Source: Bacteroidales bacterium (GTDB lineage Bacteria; Bacteroidota; Bacteroidia; Bacteroidales; UBA3824). Taken from it: a stretch of 32,190 bases of DNA. This document shows, one piece after another, positions 8,400-15,555 of this stretch (position 1 is its first letter; every line of letters begins with the position of its first letter). The notes under the pieces are model-generated. The model was not told the DNA's origin. It ran no database searches and worked only from the letters and a program-made list of their open reading frames with translations. The position numbers and the translations under genes were made by a program. The stretch lies in contig JAFXZT010000153.1 of NCBI GenBank assembly GCA_017541145.1, positions 1 to 32,190 on the forward strand, in the 5' to 3' direction.

Positions 8400-8435
8400 A
8401 ACCGCTATCCTTTTTTAGGGTAGCGGTTTTGTTTT
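8400..8435 (+). terminator. Terminator of the maltose operon
   Basis: ACCGCTATCC (8401-8410) pairs with GGGTAGCGGT (8418-8427), with one mismatch, and is followed by TTTGTTTT. It lies 11 nt after the phosphorylase stop. Confidence 0.88.
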
Positions 8436-8475
8436 ATACTAACTTTTTATTTCTCAATTACAACAAACTATAAAT

Positions 8476-8489
8476 TGCAATCGTTTGCA
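8476..8489. promoter_or_regulatory. LacI operator upstream of the T9SS amylase gene
   Basis: TGCAATCGTTTGCA, followed by CATTTTT as at the second amylase. The centre (8482.5) is 62.5 bp before the -7 box at 8545. Confidence 0.78.
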
Positions 8490-8544
8490 CATTTTTAATA
8501 TTCGTTTTTACAGTAAAAATTAGTTACTTCCGAGATTTTTTCAC

Positions 8545-8552
8545 TAAAATTG
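8545..8552 (+). promoter_or_regulatory. -7 box of the T9SS amylase gene
   Basis: TAAAATTG has one mismatch to TAnnTTTG and is identical to the box of the second amylase (12289-12296). No TTG is present at the -33 position, which fits a promoter needing an activator at the upstream operator. Confidence 0.55.
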
Positions 8553-8584
8553 CAATTAGTTAATAATTTTAAAATCCGATAGTT

Positions 8585-11383
8585 ATGAAAAGACTCTTTT
8601 ACACCTTATTGATAATTTTTGCCGCCGTTTCGTTTTCGTGCGGACAAATTATAGAATGTAATCCGGAATTTCCAAATATCAATTCCAACGATATTGTAAT
8701 CACGTTTCATGCTGATAAAGGTTCGGGCGGTTTGAAAAATTTTTCCGGCGATATTTATGCTCATACCGGCGTAATCCTAAAAGGCGGCAGCGATTCCGAT
8801 TGGAAATATGTCGTTGCAGACTGGAATAAAAATGTTGAAAAATGTAAACTTACTAAGACCGATGCAAATACCTATACTTTGAATATCGGCAATATCAAAT
8901 CATTTTACAATCTAAAAGATGATGACGCCGAAAAAGTTGAAAAACTGGCTTTTGTATTCCGCTCGTCAGACGGTAAAAAAGAAGGTAAAGAAACAGGCGG
9001 TAAAAATATTTTTCAAGAAATTTACGAAGCCAACAAACTAAATATCAGCATATTATCACCATCACAATCGCCATATTTTGTAGACCCGAATCAGCAGATT
9101 ACAATTTCGGTAGCGATTTCTGAGCCGGCAATTATTACGTATAGTGTTGACAATGAAACTGTTAAAAAAGAAACACAAGAAAAGACAAACTCATCTTATT
9201 CTATTTCAGCACTTTCTAACGGTATTCACACAATAACAATTACAGCCGAAACTGCCGACAATTCTGCTACTGCAACTTCTCAATATATCGTAAGACAAAA
9301 TGCAGAAACCGCAGAAATGCCAAAAGATTTGCGCCGTGGTGTTAACAAAATTTCTGACAATTCTGCAACTTTTGTTCTCTTTGCTCCAAACAAATCTTCG
9401 GCTTACGTTATCGGAGATTTCAACAATTGGAATATTGACAATCAGTCAGTTATGAAAAAAAACGGTGATTATTTTTTCTGTACAATCAGCGGTTTGGACA
9501 AAGACAAAGAATACGCTTATCAATACATCGTTGACGAAAATATCAGAATTGCAGACCCTTACACCGAAAAAATTCTCGATCCCGACAACGACAAATATAT
9601 TTCTAACTCAGTGTATCCGAATTTGAAATCTTATCCCGAAAACAAAACCACGGGAATAGTTTCAACTTTTACTCTAAACAAAAATCAATACGACTGGTCA
9701 GTTAAAAATTTTAAAACTCCATCAGCCAAAGACCTTGTAATTTACGAACTTTTGATTAGAGATTTTTCAACGGAAGGTACTGTAAAAGCCGTAACTCAAA
9801 ATCTTGATTATCTGGAGAAATTGGGTGTTAATGCAATAGAACTTATGCCGTTTTCAGAATTTGAAGGCAACGACAGTTGGGGCTATAATCCGTCGTATTA
9901 TTTTGCTGCCGACAAGGCTTACGGCACTGCTGACGATTACAAAGAATTTATAGATGAATGTCACAAACGCGGAATTGCAGTAATTCAAGACATCGTTTTG
10001 AATCATGCGTTCGGTTCATGTCCGTTCGTAAAGATGTATTACAACGAATCAACATACAAAGTAACGTCCGAAAATCCGTGGTTTAATGTAGAATCGCCAA
10101 ATACGCTTTACTCTTGGGGTTACGATTTCAATCACGAAAGCGAGGAAACTCAAAAGTTGGTAGACTCTGTAATGTCTTATTGGATAAGCGAATACAATAT
10201 TGACGGTTTCCGTTTTGACTTTACAAAGGGTTTTACAAACAAGCCTGCAAGTACCGATGCTCAATGCTCGGCTTACGATGAATCGCGAATTACAATTCTA
10301 AAACGTATTTACAACACAATAAAATCATACAAATCAGACGCTTACATGATTTGCGAGCATCTTACAGACAACAGCGAAGAAAAAGTACTTGCCAACCACG
10401 GAATTATGCTTTGGGGCAATCTCAACTGGGCATTTTGTCAATCCGGCATGGGCTACGGCGACGGTAGCAGCATTTCATGGGGAAATTATCTAAACCGCGG
10501 TTTTGAACTTCCGGCACTTATAACTTACGCTGAAAGTCACGACGAAGAACGTATGATGTACAAATGTTTACAATACGGCAACACAGCTTCGGGATACAGC
10601 GTAAAAAATTTGGAAACTGCTTTGGAACGCATGAAAGGTACTGCAACAATGCTGCTTGCAACTCCCGGACCTAAAATGATTTGGCAATTTGGCGAGTTAG
10701 GATACGACTATTCAATCAATTACGACATCACAGCCAACGCCGTTAACGACAGTTACAGAACAAACAGAAAACCTGTTCCGGAAGGATATTTGGACGTAGA
10801 TTCACGAAAATCGTTGTACAATTTTTATAGCAACCTCAACAAACTTCGTAAAACCAACGATGCAATGCTAAACGGAACTTCAAAACTTGAAGAAGAGTAT
10901 AACGGATTATTGAAAAAAGTATACAGAAAATCACAAAATGCGAATTTGATTTTTGTAACAAATTTCAATACAACCAACAGCAATACAACCATAAAATTTG
11001 CTCATACCGGCACATGGTACAATATATGCAGCGGCGAATCGTTAACTGTTTCAAGTTCAGAAGTTAACATCGAAATAAAAGCCGGCGAAACAATCATTTA
11101 TTCCGACCAAGAAACGGATATTATGACTGCCACAACAGATGTAATTCCCGAAAAAATTGTAGCTGACATCAAAATATATCCGAATCCGTGTAGCGAATAT
11201 ATTACAGTTTCTACCGACAACAAAATTGACAAAATTACGATATTAAATTCCAACGGACAGCAAGTAAAGACTTTACAACCCGATCAAAATATTATTAATG
11301 TTTCGGATTTAAAATGCGGAGTATATTTGATTCATCTAAAATCCGGCAATCTCAATTTTGTAAAAAAGGTTATTAAAAATTAG
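8585..11383 (+). CDS. Secreted multidomain alpha-amylase (GH13) with T9SS sorting domain
   Basis: A 932-residue exported enzyme. Residues 1-19 form a signal peptide ending FSC; the -3 residue is a poor lipobox, so a cleaved non-lipid signal is more likely. Then follow a possible starch-binding domain (about 35-150), an Ig/E-set-like domain (about 155-240), a CBM48-like domain (about 255-340, APNKSSAYVIGDFNNW) and the GH13 barrel (about 365-720). Catalytic residues are visible: Asp545 (GFRFDF), Glu591 (MICEHL) and Asp653 (AESHDEE). The last ~70 residues (IKIYPNP start, YLIHLKSG..., basic KKVIKN end) are a type A T9SS C-terminal sorting domain, so the enzyme is sent across the outer membrane. 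It has its own operator, promoter and terminator. Likely role: extracellular starch endohydrolysis, possibly pullulanase-like. Confidence 0.92.
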   Translation: MKRLFYTLLIIFAAVSFSCGQIIECNPEFPNINSNDIVITFHADKGSGGLKNFSGDIYAHTGVILKGGSDSDWKYVVADWNKNVEKCKLTKTDANTYTLNIGNIKSFYNLKDDDAEKVEKLAFVFRSSDGKKEGKETGGKNIFQEIYEANKLNISILSPSQSPYFVDPNQQITISVAISEPAIITYSVDNETVKKETQEKTNSSYSISALSNGIHTITITAETADNSATATSQYIVRQNAETAEMPKDLRRGVNKISDNSATFVLFAPNKSSAYVIGDFNNWNIDNQSVMKKNGDYFFCTISGLDKDKEYAYQYIVDENIRIADPYTEKILDPDNDKYISNSVYPNLKSYPENKTTGIVSTFTLNKNQYDWSVKNFKTPSAKDLVIYELLIRDFSTEGTVKAVTQNLDYLEKLGVNAIELMPFSEFEGNDSWGYNPSYYFAADKAYGTADDYKEFIDECHKRGIAVIQDIVLNHAFGSCPFVKMYYNESTYKVTSENPWFNVESPNTLYSWGYDFNHESEETQKLVDSVMSYWISEYNIDGFRFDFTKGFTNKPASTDAQCSAYDESRITILKRIYNTIKSYKSDAYMICEHLTDNSEEKVLANHGIMLWGNLNWAFCQSGMGYGDGSSISWGNYLNRGFELPALITYAESHDEERMMYKCLQYGNTASGYSVKNLETALERMKGTATMLLATPGPKMIWQFGELGYDYSINYDITANAVNDSYRTNRKPVPEGYLDVDSRKSLYNFYSNLNKLRKTNDAMLNGTSKLEEEYNGLLKKVYRKSQNANLIFVTNFNTTNSNTTIKFAHTGTWYNICSGESLTVSSSEVNIEIKAGETIIYSDQETDIMTATTDVIPEKIVADIKIYPNPCSEYITVSTDNKIDKITILNSNGQQVKTLQPDQNIINVSDLKCGVYLIHLKSGNLNFVKKVIKN

Positions 11384-11392
11384 TTTTTCAAA

Positions 11393-11430
11393 AAGGATTA
11401 TCCAACGAGCGGATAATCCTTTTTTTTTTT
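11393..11430 (+). terminator. Terminator of the T9SS amylase gene
   Basis: Perfect 11-bp stem AAGGATTATCC (11393-11403) with GGATAATCCTT (11411-11421), a 7-nt loop, then a run of T. Confidence 0.92.
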
Positions 11431-11548
11431 ATATTTTTTAATTGCTAATTTTGCAAAAAACTACAAGAATTAGCAAGATTTCTTTGTTACAACATGTTTG
11501 CTAATTTTTGACTATCGCCCTAATTTGTATTTTCACGACCCAATATCG

Positions 11549-12121
11549 TTATTTATTATTTTCCATCATTTTTTGTCTGTGTTGAACTCTAGCTTTTGTT
11601 AAGGCGCGTTGTTTTTCTTCCTCTGACCAATTAGGATCGATATAAACTTTTATTGTACCCGAATATCCGCGCTTATATTTTTCGGGAAGATCTGAGTTAG
11701 AATTACTTAAAGCAATTTTGCCTCTTCCGTTACATCTTGTACAATTCCATACAAGTTTACCATTACCGCTACATGTCATGCAACGATTGAAACCTGTAGC
11801 ATCACACGAAGTACAATTGATAAAACCTTCTGAATTGCAACGTTCGCAATTTAGATTACCTTCATCGTTGCAATAATTGCAATTTTCGGAATTGAGACCG
11901 TGACAATGAGTACAACGCAAAAATCCCGAACCGCCACAAAAGGTACAACGAATTTGTTTTTTGCCGTAACAAAGCGAACATTCACGATTGCCTGTGCCGT
12001 GACACGAACTGCACTCGTTTGCAATTTTTCCTGAACCATGACAATCGTCACAATCCGTTTGCGCTTTTACATCAAATGTCATCATCGTAAAAAACGCAAT
12101 TAAAAGTAGTAGCTGTTTCAT
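11549..12121 (-). CDS. Exported Cys-rich protein with DnaJ-type zinc-finger repeats
   Basis: A 190-residue protein with a signal peptide ending DVKA before QTDCDDC. Residues about 22-135 hold ten CxxC motifs (CDDC, CSSC, CSLC, CTFC, CTHC, CNYC, CERC, CTSC, CMTC, CTRC) spaced about 8-12 residues apart, several as CxxCxGxG like the DnaJ cysteine-rich domain. The first CHGSGK and last CNGRGK units are the most canonical. The C-terminal ~55 residues are charged and contain IDPNWSEEEKQRALTKAR. Such repeats normally bind zinc in pairs of CxxC motifs. It is a lone minus-strand gene between two amylase genes, with a possible promoter of the TTG/TATTTTTTTTG type near 12144-12179. Partner and function are unknown. 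Confidence 0.85.
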   Translation of the reverse strand: MKQLLLLIAFFTMMTFDVKAQTDCDDCHGSGKIANECSSCHGTGNRECSLCYGKKQIRCTFCGGSGFLRCTHCHGLNSENCNYCNDEGNLNCERCNSEGFINCTSCDATGFNRCMTCSGNGKLVWNCTRCNGRGKIALSNSNSDLPEKYKRGYSGTIKVYIDPNWSEEEKQRALTKARVQHRQKMMENNK

Positions 12122-12219
12122 AATCTGTAGAATAAAAAAGGTTCAAAAAAAATAGTACTACTAATACGATTTAATACAAAAAGATGTTGTAAAAATTTAG
12201 TTAAAAAACATTATTAAGT

Positions 12220-12233
12220 TGCAAACGTTTGCA
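12220..12233. promoter_or_regulatory. LacI operator upstream of the lipoprotein amylase gene
   Basis: TGCAAACGTTTGCA is a perfect 14-bp palindrome followed by CATTTTTT. The centre (12226.5) is 62.5 bp before the -7 box at 12289, the same distance as at the first amylase. Confidence 0.82.
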
Positions 12234-12288
12234 CATTTTTTTTAACTGTTTTGTATTTAAAAATCACGCTTTTATCGGGATAATTTCA

Positions 12289-12296
12289 TAAAATTG
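12289..12296 (+). promoter_or_regulatory. -7 box of the lipoprotein amylase gene
   Basis: TAAAATTG, same sequence and same distance from the operator as the box at 8545. The predicted start of transcription leaves a leader of only about 20 nt. No -33 TTG is seen. Confidence 0.55.
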
Positions 12297-12322
12297 CAAA
12301 AAACAAAAAGCTACTAAAAACC

Positions 12323-13591
12323 ATGAAAAAATTATTGTATTTATTATTGTCGGCGGCAATGGTTTCGTGCGGCAATGTTAACGAAAAAACTGCCGAAATT
12401 TCTACAGAAAATGTCAACGGCAAAGACAATATTTACGAAGTAAATATCCGTCAATACACTCAAGAAGGAACATTCAAAGCATTTGAAGACAATCATCTCG
12501 AACGTTTAAAAGAGCAGAATGTTGATATTTTGTGGCTTATGCCGATTTTTCCGATTAGCGAGGAAGGCAGAAAAGGTACGCTCGGAAGTTATTATGCCGT
12601 AAAAAATTACACCGAAGTAAATCCTGAATTTGGAACTCTCAACGACTTGCAAAACCTTGTAAATCATGCTCATAAACTCGGCATGAAAGTTATTTTGGAC
12701 TGGGTTGCAAATCATACGGGAAAGGATAACGTTTGGACAAAAGAGCACAAGGATTTTTACAATCTTGATTCATTGGGAAATCCGGCAATCCCCGAAGGCA
12801 CGGATTGGGACGATGTTGCAGACCTCAATTACGACAATCCTCAAATGCGTAAAGCAATGATTGAGGCAATGAAATTTTGGCTCAAAAATGCTGACATCGA
12901 CGGTTTCAGATGTGATGTAGCGGGCATGGTTCCGACCGATTTTTGGGTAGAATGCCGCAAAGAATTAGAAACGGTTAAAAAGCCTATTTTCATGCTTGCC
13001 GAAGATGACAAACCCGAAATTCACAAGGCTTTTGACGCAAGTTATAATTGGAAACTTCACCACGTTTTAAACAAAATTGCTCAGGGCAAAAACACCGCTG
13101 ACAGTTTGGCTGCACTCATTTTGAAAGAAGAAAAAGATTTTCAGAAAAATGATATTTTAATGAATTTCACCTCCAATCACGACGAAAATTCTTGGAGCAA
13201 ATCCGAATACGACCGTATGGGTGATTATGTTAAATCAATGGCGGTTTTAACATATTTTCTTCCCGGAATGCCGCTTTGTTATTCGGGACAAGAGGCGGCA
13301 AACCGAAAAGCTTTGGAATTTTTTGAAAAAGATGTAATTGACTTTTCAAATGTACCGTTGAAAGATTTTTATGCAGAATTGAATAAGACAAAACATTCAC
13401 ATTCAGCACTTTGGAACAACGACATAAAAATCATCAGCAGCAACGACAATGTTTTCGTTTTTGAAAGACAAAGTAAAGACGAAAAGATTCTTTGTATCTT
13501 CAACTTCAACGAAGGCGAAAAAGAAGTGTCGTTGGAAGGCGGCAAAAATATTAAAGTAGAAGGTAAAGGTTACAAAATAATGTTTGAATAG
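12323..13591 (+). CDS. Lipoprotein alpha-amylase family enzyme (GH13)
   Basis: A 422-residue enzyme. Residues 1-16 form a lipoprotein signal peptide (AAMVSC followed by G, Cys16 lipidated), so it is membrane-anchored, periplasmic or surface-exposed. The GH13 barrel spans about residues 38-350 and is compact. Catalytic residues are Asp198 (GFRCDVAG), Glu227 (MLAEDDK) and Asp287 (TSNHDENSW), with the conserved DWVANHTG region earlier. A small C-terminal beta domain (about 360-422) follows. It probably trims maltooligosaccharides made by the larger secreted enzyme. It has its own LacI operator and ends at a long hairpin. The exact cleavage specificity cannot be read from sequence. Confidence 0.92.
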   Translation: MKKLLYLLLSAAMVSCGNVNEKTAEISTENVNGKDNIYEVNIRQYTQEGTFKAFEDNHLERLKEQNVDILWLMPIFPISEEGRKGTLGSYYAVKNYTEVNPEFGTLNDLQNLVNHAHKLGMKVILDWVANHTGKDNVWTKEHKDFYNLDSLGNPAIPEGTDWDDVADLNYDNPQMRKAMIEAMKFWLKNADIDGFRCDVAGMVPTDFWVECRKELETVKKPIFMLAEDDKPEIHKAFDASYNWKLHHVLNKIAQGKNTADSLAALILKEEKDFQKNDILMNFTSNHDENSWSKSEYDRMGDYVKSMAVLTYFLPGMPLCYSGQEAANRKALEFFEKDVIDFSNVPLKDFYAELNKTKHSHSALWNNDIKIISSNDNVFVFERQSKDEKILCIFNFNEGEKEVSLEGGKNIKVEGKGYKIMFE

Positions 13592-13618
13592 TTGAATTTT
13601 CAACAAAATCACAAAAAT

Positions 13619-13675
13619 AAGAAATTGTCTAAAAAGAAACCCAAAAAGTTCCTTTTTAGACAATTTCTTTTTATA
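13619..13675 (+). terminator. Long hairpin terminator after the lipoprotein amylase gene
   Basis: A perfect 18-bp stem (13619-13636 with 13652-13669) with a 15-nt loop is followed by T-rich sequence. The stem is unusually long for a terminator and is AT-rich. Confidence 0.8.
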
Positions 13676-13750
13676 TTTACCTCTGCAATGTGCAAAACCG
13701 CAATCTTAACCAAAACATTTTTTGGCAAACCCTGCTTGTCTGAGCGGCGG

Positions 13751-13784
13751 GCGGTTTCGGAGATTATTTCTGTGGAAATACCGC
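13751..13784. repeat. Imperfect GC-rich inverted repeat
   Basis: GCGGTTTC (13751-13758) pairs with GAAATACCGC (13775-13784) with one bulged base. It sits in a locally GC-rich stretch (about 13725-13795) that stands out from the AT-rich spacer, which suggests a conserved dispersed or structured element. Confidence 0.4.
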
Positions 13785-13869
13785 AATGGGTGTTACCTTT
13801 TGCAACATTTAGACGTAGTACAATAAGATTAGTTTCATCAAAATTATATGCGTAGATTATTATTTTTAG

Positions 13870-13903
13870 CATTAATTGTCTTTTTTGACAATTAATGTTT
13901 TTT
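13870..13903 (+). terminator. Terminator-like hairpin in spacer
   Basis: Perfect 11-bp stem CATTAATTGTC (13870-13880) with GACAATTAATG (13887-13897), a 6-T loop and a following 7-T run. There is no protein gene directly before it, so it may end read-through or an unseen small RNA. Confidence 0.7.
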
Positions 13904-13993
13904 CTCAAAATTTTCGGAATTTTAATTCTGAATATGTAGTTTTCACAGAACAAATTGATTCGATAATACTGAAAAAACATCTTCAATATTTTG

Positions 13994-14043
13994 TTAGATG
14001 CGACCAAATCAATGGTTTTTACCCCACTTTTGGTCGCATCTAA
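13994..14043. repeat. Perfect 15-bp inverted repeat with 20-nt loop
   Basis: TTAGATGCGACCAAA (13994-14008) and its exact reverse complement (14029-14043) enclose a loop with TACCCCAC. No U-run follows on either strand, so it is not a standard terminator; it lies about 20 bp before the promoter of the candidate RNA. Confidence 0.75.
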
Positions 14044-14059
14044 TAAAAATTATATTTTT

Positions 14060-14089
14060 TTTGCACGAAATCATTTTTTTTTACTTTTA
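14060..14089 (+). promoter_or_regulatory. Possible promoter of the candidate structured RNA
   Basis: TTTG (14060-14063) and TACTTTTA (14082-14089, one mismatch to TAnnTTTG) are 18 nt apart. Start of transcription would be near 14097. Confidence 0.45.
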
Positions 14090-14096
14090 CACTAAA

Positions 14097-14342
14097 AATA
14101 TTGGGCGTTTATTTACGCTATTAGTTTTTGACGCACTGAAACTTCGCAACTTTCACTGAAATAGTCAGAAACAATAGCAACGATAAACGCCGTGGGTAGA
14201 TAATGCAGGAACGCAATTTTTTTGTGTGTCTTTGTTATACTTACGGCGTGAGGATTCGTTGCTTGTTTCTCTATTTCAGGTAATGCGAAGACCTCAGTGC
14301 GTGGAAACGAGCAGAATATGGATTCCACGCTTATTTTTTTTC
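14097..14342 (+). ncRNA. Candidate structured non-coding RNA (~245 nt)
   Basis: The 5' part folds into one long rod. GGCGTTTAT (14104-14112) pairs with ATAAACGCC (14183-14191). Then GCTATT (14117-14122) pairs with AATAGC (14173-14178) and GTTTTTGAC (14124-14132) with GTCAGAAAC (14164-14172, one G-U). The rod is topped by TGAAA (14137-14141) with TTTCA (14151-14155). The 3' part has GAGG..TTCG (14250-14258) with CGAA..CCTC (14286-14295). The end is a classic terminator. No plus-strand ORF spans it; a 71-codon minus-strand frame lies across it and runs into the terminator stem. The family is not recognised. Confidence 0.6.
14299..14341 (+). terminator. Terminator of the candidate structured RNA
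   Basis: Perfect 8-bp stem GCGTGGAA (14299-14306) with TTCCACGC (14323-14330) followed by TTATTTTTTTT. It ends about 50 nt before the HTH gene. Confidence 0.85.
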
Positions 14343-14391
14343 AAGTCTGAAATCGGAATCTAATCGGACACAAAAACTTTCTTGTCAAAAT

Positions 14392-14610
14392 ATGTGCATA
14401 CATGTCGGACAAATGATACAACAACGTTTGAAACAACAAGGGCAAAGCGTTACATGGTTTGCAAAACAATTATGTTGTAACCGCACTAATATTTATAATA
14501 TTTTCAAGAAAGAAAACGTTGATACAGAACTACTTAAACATATTTGTATCATTCTTAATTACAACTTTTTTCAAGATATGGCGGACAATATAAAACTATC
14601 AGAAAAATAA
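14392..14610 (+). CDS. Small HTH (XRE-like) DNA-binding protein
   Basis: A 72-residue protein. Residues about 6-60 form a helix-turn-helix domain: QMIQQRLKQQGQSVTWFAKQ, then CNRTNIYNIFKKENVDTELL. This SVTWFA...DRTN-x-Y-x-IF pattern is a widespread small Bacteroidota regulator of unknown target, usually 65-80 residues long. It starts about 50 nt after the candidate RNA terminator, and its last 40 bases overlap, in opposite direction, the 3' end of the RAYT gene. The first ATG (14392) gives a slightly long N-terminus; a start a few codons later is possible. Confidence 0.75.
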   Translation: MCIHVGQMIQQRLKQQGQSVTWFAKQLCCNRTNIYNIFKKENVDTELLKHICIILNYNFFQDMADNIKLSEK

Positions 14611-15080
14611 AATTTATCCTCATACCATTTTGCGGGATTGTTTTTGATGTATTCGGTAATTGTAACGTGCATATCAGAATCCCTGATAATTGAATCATAA
14701 TAATCTCGTTGCCATAATTTTTGGTCAAAGCGTTTCCAACCGTATGCTTTTACACCTTTTATATAATCGTTTGTTGTCATTGTTTTAAACCATCTGACAA
14801 TATCGCCGATTAAATTATCTGTTTTTTCAAAAATATGTATTATGCAATGAAAATGATTTGGCATTACAACATAATCTAAACAATTAATATTATGATATTT
14901 AGACGATAATTCATTATACCATTTTTCAACCATTTTACCGGCATCATTCAAAAACATTGTTTTATCAGCGATATATCCGAACATATTTTCACGGTTTTGA
15001 CAACAAATTGTCAAAAAATACAATCCACGTTGTCCGTAATCGTAATTTTTCAAACGGTGGCTTTGACGGTTATACATCAT
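14571..15080 (-). CDS. REP-associated tyrosine transposase (RAYT, Y1_Tnp/IS200-like)
   Basis: A 169-residue Y1 transposase of the RAYT type. MPNHFHCI gives the HxH metal site (His76, His78). LWQRDYYDSIIRD (about 122-134) is the conserved RAYT segment, with the probable nucleophilic tyrosine at 127 or 128. EYIKNNPAKW (143-152) is the usual C-terminal signature. RAYTs are single-copy, host-kept relatives of IS200/IS605 transposases that act on REP palindromes. A GC-rich nested palindrome with REP-like arms lies 165-360 bp upstream of its start (15246-15437), which fits. Length is complete. It overlaps the 3' end of the HTH gene by 40 bp. Confidence 0.9.
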   Translation of the reverse strand: MMYNRQSHRLKNYDYGQRGLYFLTICCQNRENMFGYIADKTMFLNDAGKMVEKWYNELSSKYHNINCLDYVVMPNHFHCIIHIFEKTDNLIGDIVRWFKTMTTNDYIKGVKAYGWKRFDQKLWQRDYYDSIIRDSDMHVTITEYIKNNPAKWYEDKFYFSDSFILSAIS

Positions 15081-15244
15081 ATTGTCATTTTTTTCAAAAG
15101 TATGAAAATGGATTTAAATTTCCAAATATTTTTTGCGTCATAATTTTTTTTCGTTTTATGACGGATACATTGATTTTGTTTTGGGCGGACACTTCGAGGC
15201 GTAATTTGAATCAAGGCGTATACATTTGTGTCGTAATTCGGGTC

Positions 15245-15437
15245 AGGGCGAACACATAGGTCCGCCCCTACAAATTGCCTTCTTTTTTTGTGGAGGACGG
15301 CGGACGGACAGAGCGGGAGGCGGCTTTGCCGCCTCCCGCTCTGTCCGCCCGCCGCCCATTCTCTCTCCTCCGTATACACATTGGATATTTGTAGGGGCGA
15401 ACCTATGTGTTCGCCATCACCTATGTGTTCGCCATCA
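15245..15437. repeat. REP/BIME-like nested inverted repeat beside the RAYT
   Basis: Two arms of about 25 bp, each itself an imperfect palindrome of the GGGCGAACACATAGGT-CCGCCC kind, face each other (15247-15271 and 15391-15415, 24 of 25 matches as reverse complements). Between them is a 27-bp stem (15298-15324 with 15328-15354, one mismatch) with a TTT loop. The right arm continues into two exact 18-bp copies of CCTATGTGTTCGCCATCA (15402-15419, 15420-15437). The element is far richer in G+C than its surroundings. It is probably a mobile or REP element served by the adjacent RAYT. Confidence 0.85.
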
Positions 15438-15555
15438 CCTCCAAACAAATGTGTCTACAAATTCGTAACATTTTTGTCGAAATATTGGAGACGGTGTTTT
15501 CTTGTTAGGGGAAAATTTTGTGCATTGTTTTGTCAAACAATCTTAAATCAAAAAA
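15438..15555. other. Spacer between REP-like element and interrupted gene
   Basis: Together with 15081-15244 this completes the stretch without protein genes. AT-rich, no clear promoter or hairpin recognised. ORFs running through the palindromes on both strands are products of the inverted repeat. Confidence 0.4.

Larger units (their letters stand above)
13676..14091. other. Gene-poor spacer with several hairpins
   Basis: No credible protein gene. It holds an imperfect GC-rich inverted repeat (13751-13784), a terminator-like hairpin (13870-13903) and a perfect 15-bp hairpin without a T-run (13994-14043). A minus-strand frame across 13609-14007 contains a segment (KGNTHCGISTEIISETARR) that looks coding-like but starts and ends in hairpins, so I do not call it a gene. 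Confidence 0.5.

Noticed and set aside
11442-11507. TTGCTAATT / AATTAGCAA inverted and direct repeats after the T9SS amylase terminator
   Set aside because: Short, AT-rich, without U-run or conserved position; compatible with chance in this composition.
13609-14007. 132-codon minus-strand ORF with KGNTHCGISTEIISETARR
   Set aside because: Its ends run through hairpins and terminators and it has no start signal; the coding-like part is better noted as a possible conserved nucleotide element.
14113-14328. 71-codon minus-strand ORF across the candidate RNA
   Set aside because: The frame begins in the terminator stem of the plus-strand unit and covers base-paired arms; no promoter on that strand.
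15245-15437. CRISPR array
   Set aside because: Only two exact 18-bp copies, adjacent without spacers, inside an inverted repeat; no cas genes.
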